In this document: one piece after another, positions 9,619-15,987 of the stretch
How the letters are laid out: each line of letters opens with the position of its first letter
Position numbering within the stretch: the stretch's first letter is position 1
Assembly: GCA_021734005.1 (NCBI GenBank)
Contig: JAIPJV010000002.1
Coordinates: 1 to 28,734 of the forward strand
Length of the DNA: 28,734 nucleotides
Direction of reading: 5' to 3'
DNA from: Fidelibacterota bacterium
GTDB taxonomy: Bacteria > Fidelibacterota > UBA2242 > JAFGTP01
Program-made: the position numbers and the translations under genes
Notes under the pieces: generated by a model
Seen by the model: the letters and a program-made list of their open reading frames with translations, nothing else
Databases searched by the model: none
Told to the model about the DNA's origin: nothing

Positions 9619-10653
9619 ATGAATAAGATAGACAAATATTTAATATTTACTCTGGTTTGCCTGGTTGCTAATACTGGTTTGAAAGCAGGATTTATCAAAG
9701 ATGTGTCCAAAGTTGGAACCACAGGCGCTCCCTTTCTAGAAATAGAAGCTGGAGCCCGTTCAATTGGAATGGGTGGCGCTTTTGTCGCTCTAGCAGATGA
9801 TGCTACAGCAACATACTGGAATCCGGCTGGTATGGTAAAAGTAAATGGCAATGAGGCTATTTTTAATCATGTTCAATGGCTGGCTGATATTAATTATGAT
9901 TATGTCAGTTTTATTTCCAATTTTGATGGAAATAATGCTTTTGGAGTGTCATATACAGGGCTCAGTATGGGCGATATGAAAGTTCGGACTGTTCAGGAAC
10001 CGGAAGGTACAGGTGAAAAATTTAGTGCTGGAAGTATGGCGCTGGGGTTGAGTTATTCCCGGCGGTTAACAGATCGATTTACAATTGGATTCACTGGAAA
10101 GTACATCAATGAAAATATTTATCATGAAAGTACCAGTGCTTTTGCCATGGATATTGGCACCCAGTTTCGTACACCATTCAAGAATATGATCATTGGTATG
10201 AGTATTTCCAATTTCGGCAATAAAATGAAAATGGTGGGAAAAGATTTGCTTATAAAACATGATATTGATGAAAATATTGAAGGTAATAATGATAGAATTA
10301 GCGGACATCTGGATACTGATAAATGGTCTTTGCCCTTATTATTAAGAATTGGTGTCGCTATGGATATTCTGAACACCAGGTATAACAGGGTCACTATTTC
10401 CACTGATGCTATGCATCCTAATGATAATCTGGAAAGTATTAATATTGGTGGTGAATATTCTTTTCGGGAATTTCTTTTTCTAAGAGCTGGATATACAAAT
10501 CTGTTCTTAAAAGATGGAGAAGAATCCCTGGCAGCAGGGGCTGGTATCAATTATCAGATTAGAAATCTAGCCACTATAAAACTGGATTACGCCTATTCAG
10601 ATTTTGGAATATTGAATGATGTCCATAGATTCTCCATTAGTCTCAAATTCTAA
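9619..10653 (+). CDS. PorV/PorQ-family outer-membrane beta-barrel protein (cassette 1)
   Basis: The 344-aa product has a signal peptide (about 1-24) and the family signature near residues 36-72: an E-A-G-A-R-S-I-G-M-G-G-A-F-V-A run, then A-D-D-A-T-A and Y-W-N-P-A-G. The remainder alternates hydrophobic and polar residues as in a 14-stranded FadL-like barrel and ends in a C-terminal aromatic strand. In Bacteroidota, PorV is the outer-membrane shuttle that receives T9SS substrates through their C-terminal domains, while PorQ is another T9SS-associated barrel; which role this protein has is not known. GAGG (9609-9612) lies six bases before ATG and 13 bp separate it from the propeller gene, so it is the last gene of the operon, directly before the terminator. 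The propeller protein encoded upstream carries a sorting tail and is its natural candidate client. A paralogue lies at 23054-24097. Confidence 0.88.
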   Translation: MNKIDKYLIFTLVCLVANTGLKAGFIKDVSKVGTTGAPFLEIEAGARSIGMGGAFVALADDATATYWNPAGMVKVNGNEAIFNHVQWLADINYDYVSFISNFDGNNAFGVSYTGLSMGDMKVRTVQEPEGTGEKFSAGSMALGLSYSRRLTDRFTIGFTGKYINENIYHESTSAFAMDIGTQFRTPFKNMIIGMSISNFGNKMKMVGKDLLIKHDIDENIEGNNDRISGHLDTDKWSLPLLLRIGVAMDILNTRYNRVTISTDAMHPNDNLESINIGGEYSFREFLFLRAGYTNLFLKDGEESLAAGAGINYQIRNLATIKLDYAYSDFGILNDVHRFSISLKF

Positions 10654-10658
10654 CTGAT

Positions 10659-10690
10659 AAAAAAAAGGCCCGGAAAACCCGGGCCTTTTT
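10659..10690. terminator. Bidirectional Rho-independent terminator between convergent genes
   Basis: GGCCCGG (10667-10673) pairs perfectly with CCGGGCC (10679-10685) around the loop AAAAC. An A-tract on the left (10659-10666) and T5 on the right (10686-10690) extend the stem and allow termination in both directions. It serves the receptor operon from the left and the isomerase gene, whose stop is at 10704, from the right. Confidence 0.93.
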
Positions 10691-10703
10691 AGATTTTATT
10701 TAT

Positions 10704-12467
10704 CTATTTTCTTGAAGGTAGAGCCGGCACCTCTTTTTTTGAAGAAATTCCACCCCATAAATTGTATAAACGTTCTTCATATATTTTAATATCTGCATCT
10801 TCTTTCCATTTAGATAAAATTTTATTTACTTTTGCGACGCTTTTATTGTGACTCATCCGTTTTAATAATTTTTGTTGTACGTTTTCAAAGGGCTTATATT
10901 CCGTACTTACAGAATGTCTTTTTAATAAAACCGGCTTGGTGTTGATCTTCATCCAGCTGGAAACATTGCCATCTTCCATACTTAATAACCTGTTTCTGAT
11001 TATTCCGGGAACTTCTGATCTATCTTTTTTAAATCTGCCTGATTCAAGGACTCCAAATTTATCAAGACCATAATTTATAACAGCATCTGAAAAATCATCA
11101 GATTGGAGAAAGTGAGTAACCTCTTTTCTGATCAATGAATCTTTTGCTATCAAAATTGAGTAGTCTAAGGTTTGCTGCTCTATAAATTGTGAATTTTTCA
11201 AAGAATCATATTTTGCTTTCACAAAAAACCTGTCAATACTATCAGGAGAAACTCGATTATCCTGCAATAATTTATTACGGTAAAGTGCGCCAGCCTTTAG
11301 ATTTTTTCTAAAAGTTGCATGCTGTTCAACTGCAATATTGTTATTCAAACCTCGTTTTTCCCCTTCTTTCACAAGAAAATAATCTCTGATAATTCGCTCA
11401 GTAACCTGCCTGATGCTTCTGTAAACCAATTTTGCGGGGACAGAGGGAACAAGTTCAAGGAATTCGGCTACGGTTAAGTCTTCCTCAGGAAATGATATAA
11501 TTGTACTGTCCTTAATATCTTTGATATCAGGGGTCATATCACCAAACTCAGGACTATGAGAGGATTGCATTAGCATTGGTGAAAGTTTTTTATCTTGTGG
11601 GAATCGTTTCCGTAATTCCCGGGCGACTATACTCCATTCAGGATTTTTTATAATAGCCTTTTTATCTTCCATAAAATTATTTATATATCTATAGTATCTC
11701 TTGTTTTGCTCTCTTCTAATGTACTGTTTTTTTAGGTCACTTTTTTTTGTGTTGAAATCATATTCAGATTTCAAAGGCTGATAGGTTTTATTCTTAATTT
11801 TTAAAATGTGCCATCCAAATCGGGATTGAACCGGCTTTGAAATGGAGTCCGGTTTTAGATTAAAAGCTACATCCTCAAGAAAAGGATCAAGATCACCAAA
11901 CTTTTTCCATCCAAGATCACCACCGCTATATCTTAAAGTAGAGTCTCTAAATAGATCAAAAGCAATACTATCAAAACTTTTTCCCTGCTGTAATAATTTA
12001 TAAAGAGAATCTATCTCCTTTTTTGTATTGGCAAAAAGATGTTTTACTCCAACCTTTTGACCTTTTAAATGAAAGAGCTTTTTAAGATCATTATTAGTTG
12101 GTGGCTTTATTTTATCCTCAATTTCCTCTTTTAGAAGTAACTCTTTGGTCTTTTCTCTTTGAGATCTTTTAATTATTCCTTTTAACTGCTCAGCTTTTAC
12201 TACATTATTTTTAATTCCGTGCTGAGCCAATACATAATTATCGATAATACGATTCAGATGAGAAAACCGGGTTTTCCTGGAGTCATAGGCATTTCCATAC
12301 AAAATAAGCTGAGTATAACTGTCTGAAAAATCATTAATAGTAATTTCCTGGTTGTTTACTGTGGCCAGAATATCTTTTGTCTTTTGATTTTCACAATTAT
12401 TTAATGATATTATCAGTATGATTAATAAGATAGCAGTTTTGAAACTTTTTTCTAAAAATATTCTAAT
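10704..12467 (-). CDS. Parvulin-type peptidyl-prolyl isomerase (SurA/PpiD-like), putative lipoprotein, probable AUU start
   Basis: A minus-strand gene that ends at TAG 10706-10704. Starting at TTG 12302 would give 532 aa but would cut the N-terminal domain in half. The frame stays open upstream for another 62 codons and encodes a basic-hydrophobic signal (K-T-A-I-L-L-I-I-L-I-I-S-L-N-N-C) followed by a typical SurA-like start (V-N-N-Q-E-I-T-I-N-D-F). No ATG, GTG or TTG occurs in that stretch. An ATT at 12467-12465 lies six bases after GGAG, giving 587 aa with a possible lipid Cys25; the lipobox L-N-N-C is atypical at -1. The parvulin domain spans about residues 130-235 with G-G-D-L-G-W and F-G-W-H-I-L. 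The remaining 350 residues are helix-rich and unrecognised, perhaps a chaperone region. By family it assists folding of exported and outer-membrane proteins, which fits its neighbours. The gene is monocistronic between two oppositely transcribed units. Confidence 0.85.
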   Translation of the reverse strand: MRIFLEKSFKTAILLIILIISLNNCENQKTKDILATVNNQEITINDFSDSYTQLILYGNAYDSRKTRFSHLNRIIDNYVLAQHGIKNNVVKAEQLKGIIKRSQREKTKELLLKEEIEDKIKPPTNNDLKKLFHLKGQKVGVKHLFANTKKEIDSLYKLLQQGKSFDSIAFDLFRDSTLRYSGGDLGWKKFGDLDPFLEDVAFNLKPDSISKPVQSRFGWHILKIKNKTYQPLKSEYDFNTKKSDLKKQYIRREQNKRYYRYINNFMEDKKAIIKNPEWSIVARELRKRFPQDKKLSPMLMQSSHSPEFGDMTPDIKDIKDSTIISFPEEDLTVAEFLELVPSVPAKLVYRSIRQVTERIIRDYFLVKEGEKRGLNNNIAVEQHATFRKNLKAGALYRNKLLQDNRVSPDSIDRFFVKAKYDSLKNSQFIEQQTLDYSILIAKDSLIRKEVTHFLQSDDFSDAVINYGLDKFGVLESGRFKKDRSEVPGIIRNRLLSMEDGNVSSWMKINTKPVLLKRHSVSTEYKPFENVQQKLLKRMSHNKSVAKVNKILSKWKEDADIKIYEERLYNLWGGISSKKEVPALPSRK

Positions 12468-12477
12468 ATTTAACTCC
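12465..12477 (-). promoter_or_regulatory. Shine-Dalgarno GGAG with AUU initiation codon for the isomerase gene
   Basis: On the minus strand GGAG (12477-12474) is followed by six bases (TTAAAT) and ATT (12467-12465). Upstream in frame, a TAA stop at 12491-12489 limits the start, and between it and TTG 12302 there is no ATG, GTG or TTG. The ribosome site therefore decides the start. AUU initiation is known from infC in enterobacteria; its use here is inference. Confidence 0.55.
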
Positions 12478-12731
12478 GATTTATTAAATTAAAACTACAG
12501 TTTCAATACTGCTTAGTTTACAAAATATTTTATGAATTATAAACTAATAAACATAAAACCGGCCTTTTATTTTTTTAGAAGATTAATAAGAAAAATTAAA
12601 TTTATAATCTTTTTAGAAGACAAAAATACTATATTGTTGATTTGTTAACAGGTTAATAAATAAAATAAAAACGAATAAAAAGTTAATTATTAAGATAAAA
12701 GCAAAAAAGGGGTTAAAAAAATTAATAAATC
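12478..12731. other. AT-rich divergent intergenic region upstream of the isomerase and FG-GAP genes
   Basis: The gap between the two divergent genes is about 430 bp, and this is its non-annotated left part. It is dominated by A and T tracts and I see no gene or RNA. On the minus strand a perfect TATAAT occurs about 60-70 bp upstream of the isomerase start, but without a recognisable -35 hexamer. The A/T tracts just before 12732 could act as an UP element for the rightward promoter. Confidence 0.5.
12572..12620. repeat. Pair of 11-bp direct repeats TTTTTAGAAGA
   Basis: The same 11 bases occur at 12572-12582 and 12610-12620, 38 bp start to start, between the divergent isomerase and FG-GAP genes. 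Two copies in a regulatory gap could be binding sites for one protein on the two promoters. In such T/A-rich sequence chance is a serious alternative. Confidence 0.4.
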
Positions 12732-12760
12732 TTGATTTTTTCACAATTATTTGATATACT
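12732..12760 (+). promoter_or_regulatory. Sigma-70-like promoter of the FG-GAP gene
   Basis: TTGATT (12732-12737) and TATACT (12755-12760) are separated by exactly 17 bp, and A-tracts lie just upstream. Transcription would start near 12766-12768, giving a leader of about 135 nt before the ATG at 12902. It is the best promoter match in the window. Confidence 0.7.
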
Positions 12761-12767
12761 CAATAGA

Positions 12768-12790
12768 TTGTTAGGAATCTTAACTAACAA
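12768..12790 (+). promoter_or_regulatory. Stem-loop at the predicted 5' end of the FG-GAP mRNA
   Basis: TTGTTAG (12768-12774) is perfectly complementary to CTAACAA (12784-12790), with the 9-nt loop GAATCTTAA. Because the predicted transcription start is at or just before 12768, the hairpin would sit at the very 5' end of the mRNA, the place where stabilising stem-loops occur (as in the ompA leader). There is no T-tract after it, so it is not a terminator. Confidence 0.5.
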
Positions 12791-12846
12791 GGAGGCAAGG
12801 GGTTTTAAGACATGAATAATTCACTAATAGACGTTCTATATTAATC

Positions 12847-12882
12847 GGGGCCTGGGCAGGGATATATATCTGTTCTTTCCCC
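12847..12882 (+). promoter_or_regulatory. Possible leader hairpin just upstream of the FG-GAP ribosome site
   Basis: GGGG (12847-12850) can pair with CCCC (12879-12882). Inside lies a weaker GGCAG/CTGTT pairing around the palindrome GATATATATC (12861-12870). The GC-rich left arm stands out in this AT-rich window and sits about 10 bases before the GAGGAGG ribosome site. The stem is interrupted, so a regulatory role is only a suggestion, and I match it to no known riboswitch. Confidence 0.25.
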
Positions 12883-12901
12883 ATAACAATGAGGAGGACT
12901 T

Positions 12902-15685
12902 ATGAAACGACTATTACTCGTTTTGTTGGCCTTAACTTTTGTTTTCACCTTTTCAACTTTTGCTGCCGAAAATGGTGAAAATGTATTTGACAAGGTATGG
13001 GATTCATCCAGTGATGATCTTGGTGCGTCCGGATGGCATATAGAAGATCTTGGCGACCTTGATCAGGATGATCTCAATGAGTTTGTTGTATGTACAGATG
13101 AGAATGGGATGACATTCTATGTGTATGAAGCTACTGGTAACAACACATTTGAAAAGGTATTTACATATAATGTTGCCAACTGTACATACAGCTATGTTTT
13201 GGCTACCGGTGATCTTGATGGGAATGGTCAAGGTGAGATAATTGCTGGTGTCAAAGCAGGCACACCAGATGTATTTGGCATCCATATTTTTGAATGGGAT
13301 GGTGTGGAAGGATCTGATAATTATACTTTTCAGACTGCCTTTAATGTTGGAGACAGTAGTTCAGTGACAGCCATGGATGCTGGTGATTTTGATGGTGATG
13401 GAGTTCAAGAGTTATTTATCGCAGAAACAGAGAGAGATGATATTTATATTATGTCTCTGGATACTACCAGCTCTTATGCTTTTCCATCCTGGAAAGAAGA
13501 ATTCCATGATGAATTAAATAATGATGCTGACTATTCACCCTGGGGTTTCACATCAGGTGATTTTGATGGTGATGACAAGATTGAGATGGCAACAGTTGAA
13601 TGGGATTACAATGGTCTAATTGTAATTCAAGCTGATACAGTTGACACCTATACAAGAGAATTATGGTGGGATGATATGACACATCCTGTTGATGGATCTA
13701 CTTTGCGATCACTGGGCAGTGAAGATCTTGATGGTGATGGATTCACAGAGATTCTATTACCATCCACTAATGGTAATCTGTACATTGTAAATAACTTTGG
13801 AACATTTGAAGGATTGGATACAGAAGAAGGTGCTCTTGATTCCGTTCTGGGATTCCCAAAAACTGCCGTAAATGGAGCAGCTATGGGTGACCAGGATATG
13901 TATTTTGGTAGTGATGGGGCGGATCTTTATGTAACTGGTGATAGCGCCCTGTATGATTATGAATTTGATGGCGATGATTATTCTGTAGAAGCTGGCTGGA
14001 CTAGACATGAACTTTCCTATGACACTGGTAAAATGTATCAAGATGCTCAAACTGGTGACTGGGATGGTGATGGACAACCTGAAGTTGCTGTTGTTCTGCG
14101 TTCAGCCCCCTATCTGGAAGTATGGGAACATGCTCCTTTAACAAAAGGTGAATTCTCAACTAATGTAACTGAAGACAGTTCAGCATATGCCTACCAGATT
14201 CGTGGTGCAGCTGCTGGTTCTGATCTTGATCAGGATGGCAAGAAAGAGGTTTTTATAACAGATTATCGTGGTCCCCAGATTCATGGCTTTGAAGCCGTTG
14301 ATGACAACACTCTGGAATGGGTCTGGTCGTCAGATACAATCCAATCAGAAGCTTATGCGCCAAACCGTAACGTAGTTACTGGTGATATGGATAATGATGG
14401 GATTGGAGAAGTAATTTTTGCCATTCAAGCGGATCCCGGTGATATAGAAACTGGTGTACAAATATACGAATGGGATGGAGAAACTGATAATGGTTATACT
14501 GTAAAAGCTGAAATCCCCCTTGATGAACTATCAGATGACAGATGGCGTTTTGAACAAATTGACGCTCCTGCAGATGTTGATGGTGATGGTGAAAGTGAAC
14601 TTTTACTGGCCAATAATGGTAGTGATAATTCTTATGATAAATTGTATATTATCTCCGTTGATGGTACTTTTGAATCCGGCTTCTACACACCAACTATAGA
14701 AGCCTCCTGGAATAAAGTAGAGCATGCTTTTGGTGGTTCACCAATGTTTGGTAGCTATGGAGATCTAGATGGAGATGGAACCCATGAAGTAGTTTTTGGT
14801 ATCTGGGATAATGGTGGTTTATTCATAGTAGATGTAACCGGTGCTGATACATATGAATTTAAGAAATACATCTATGCCGATGTTTACATGACTGATGATG
14901 TTGCTTATGCTGGATTAGAAGTAGCAGATTATGATGGTGATGGACGCGATGAGGTTATGAATCCTTTATATGGAACCTATTACAATACTCTCTTGAACAT
15001 TGATGGAAGTCTTGATAATGCTAGTGAAGACGATGTTCATGTAATAAGGGGTGCTTATAAAGGTTCTGGCTTATGTGGTGCTACTAGCGCTGACTTTGAT
15101 AATGATGGCAAATTTGAATTCTATTCGCCTAATTATTTCAGTCATACATATGAATTCGATTTCACCGGTACAGATCCGAACTTGCCAGAAGATTGGGAAG
15201 TAAAAGCTGCTATTTCTGATTTTGCTGAAGATAATTCTTATGGTGCTTTTGCCTGTGATGCTGCTGATGATCTGGATGGTGATGGACAGGGTGAAATTGT
15301 CGTTGGCTATCTGGAATCCTTAGCTTTTGAACCCCAAGTCTGGATGAAAATCGCAGAATTTACTGGTGAAACCTTTGTTCAGGATGAATGGAGAATAGTT
15401 ACACCTGAAGATTATAAACTGTCACAAAACTATCCTAATCCTTTCAATCCAACAACTGAAATCAATTATACAATACCACTTGCCAAGAATGTATCAATTA
15501 CAATCTATGATATGCTCGGACGCGAAGTAAAAACACTTGTAAATGAAAAACAGACTGCTGGCACTTACAAAGTAATGTGGAATGGCCTCGACAACAGTGG
15601 CAATAAAGTATCTTCCGGTACTTATTTTTATCGGATGAAAGCCGGCCATATTGTCAAAACCAAATCCATGACTCTTGTTAAGTAA
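12902..15685 (+). CDS. Secreted FG-GAP/VCBS-repeat protein with T9SS type A sorting domain
   Basis: The 927-aa product has a clear signal peptide (residues 1 to about 21, ending F-A-A). Some thirteen repeats follow between about residues 50 and 800, each with a D-x-D-G-D-G-x-x-E type calcium site followed by a short hydrophobic strand (for example D-F-D-G-D-G-V-Q-E-L-F-I). They resemble the FG-GAP/VCBS blades of integrin-like propellers, so two propellers of about seven blades would be plausible. Residues about 837-927 form a textbook T9SS sorting tail: N-Y-P-N-P-F-N-P, then an I-T-I-Y-D-M-L-G-R-E-V strand, G-T-Y-F-Y-R and a terminal lysine. It is probably exported through T9SS and either anchored to the surface or released. 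The start is supported by GAGGAGG four bases before ATG. It has its own promoter, long leader and terminator, so it is independent of both receptor operons and may be strongly expressed. Ligand and role (adhesin, surface layer, scaffold) are unknown. Confidence 0.9.
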   Translation: MKRLLLVLLALTFVFTFSTFAAENGENVFDKVWDSSSDDLGASGWHIEDLGDLDQDDLNEFVVCTDENGMTFYVYEATGNNTFEKVFTYNVANCTYSYVLATGDLDGNGQGEIIAGVKAGTPDVFGIHIFEWDGVEGSDNYTFQTAFNVGDSSSVTAMDAGDFDGDGVQELFIAETERDDIYIMSLDTTSSYAFPSWKEEFHDELNNDADYSPWGFTSGDFDGDDKIEMATVEWDYNGLIVIQADTVDTYTRELWWDDMTHPVDGSTLRSLGSEDLDGDGFTEILLPSTNGNLYIVNNFGTFEGLDTEEGALDSVLGFPKTAVNGAAMGDQDMYFGSDGADLYVTGDSALYDYEFDGDDYSVEAGWTRHELSYDTGKMYQDAQTGDWDGDGQPEVAVVLRSAPYLEVWEHAPLTKGEFSTNVTEDSSAYAYQIRGAAAGSDLDQDGKKEVFITDYRGPQIHGFEAVDDNTLEWVWSSDTIQSEAYAPNRNVVTGDMDNDGIGEVIFAIQADPGDIETGVQIYEWDGETDNGYTVKAEIPLDELSDDRWRFEQIDAPADVDGDGESELLLANNGSDNSYDKLYIISVDGTFESGFYTPTIEASWNKVEHAFGGSPMFGSYGDLDGDGTHEVVFGIWDNGGLFIVDVTGADTYEFKKYIYADVYMTDDVAYAGLEVADYDGDGRDEVMNPLYGTYYNTLLNIDGSLDNASEDDVHVIRGAYKGSGLCGATSADFDNDGKFEFYSPNYFSHTYEFDFTGTDPNLPEDWEVKAAISDFAEDNSYGAFACDAADDLDGDGQGEIVVGYLESLAFEPQVWMKIAEFTGETFVQDEWRIVTPEDYKLSQNYPNPFNPTTEINYTIPLAKNVSITIYDMLGREVKTLVNEKQTAGTYKVMWNGLDNSGNKVSSGTYFYRMKAGHIVKTKSMTLVK

Positions 15686-15704
15686 ATCTATAGAACTAAA
15701 TAAA

Positions 15705-15739
15705 AATAAAGGGACGTTCTTAACTGACGTCCCTTTATT
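15705..15739. terminator. Rho-independent terminator after the FG-GAP gene
   Basis: AATAAAGGGACGT (15705-15717) and ACGTCCCTTTATT (15727-15739) form a perfect 13-bp stem with a 9-nt loop. The GC-rich core is flanked by A on the left and T on the right. It begins 20 bp after the FG-GAP stop codon and separates this gene from receptor operon 2. Confidence 0.88.
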
Positions 15740-15914
15740 GTACCATTTTTCATAGATATAAATGCCATATAATTTTTTTATCTTAAATTTTTATTGTTAC
15801 TTTTTATAGTTTTAATAAGACATTTAGTTATTTAAATTCTGACCTTATGGGGATTTTTGAAAAATTTAATATAAAATAAACTATTTCGCGGAGTTAAACT
15901 ATCCTAATTACATT

Positions 15915-15943
15915 TTGAAATTATATTTAGAGTTAAATAAATT
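15915..15943 (+). promoter_or_regulatory. Candidate promoter for receptor operon 2
   Basis: TTGAAA (15915-15920) and TAAATT (15938-15943) are 17 bp apart, about 45 bp before the receptor start. The -35 matches consensus at five of six positions and the -10 at four. The surrounding sequence is so AT-rich that a chance match is possible. The 248-bp gap contains no other element that I can support. Confidence 0.3.
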
Positions 15944-15987
15944 CTCTGAATATTCAATTAATTGGAGTAATAAATAGGAGAAAAATC

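Noticed and set aside
12812..12844. Ten-codon leader-peptide frame (ATG to TAA) in the FG-GAP mRNA leader
   Set aside because: GGAGG at 12791-12795 is 16 bases away, too far for normal initiation, and the peptide has no run of a regulatory amino acid or attached terminator hairpin.
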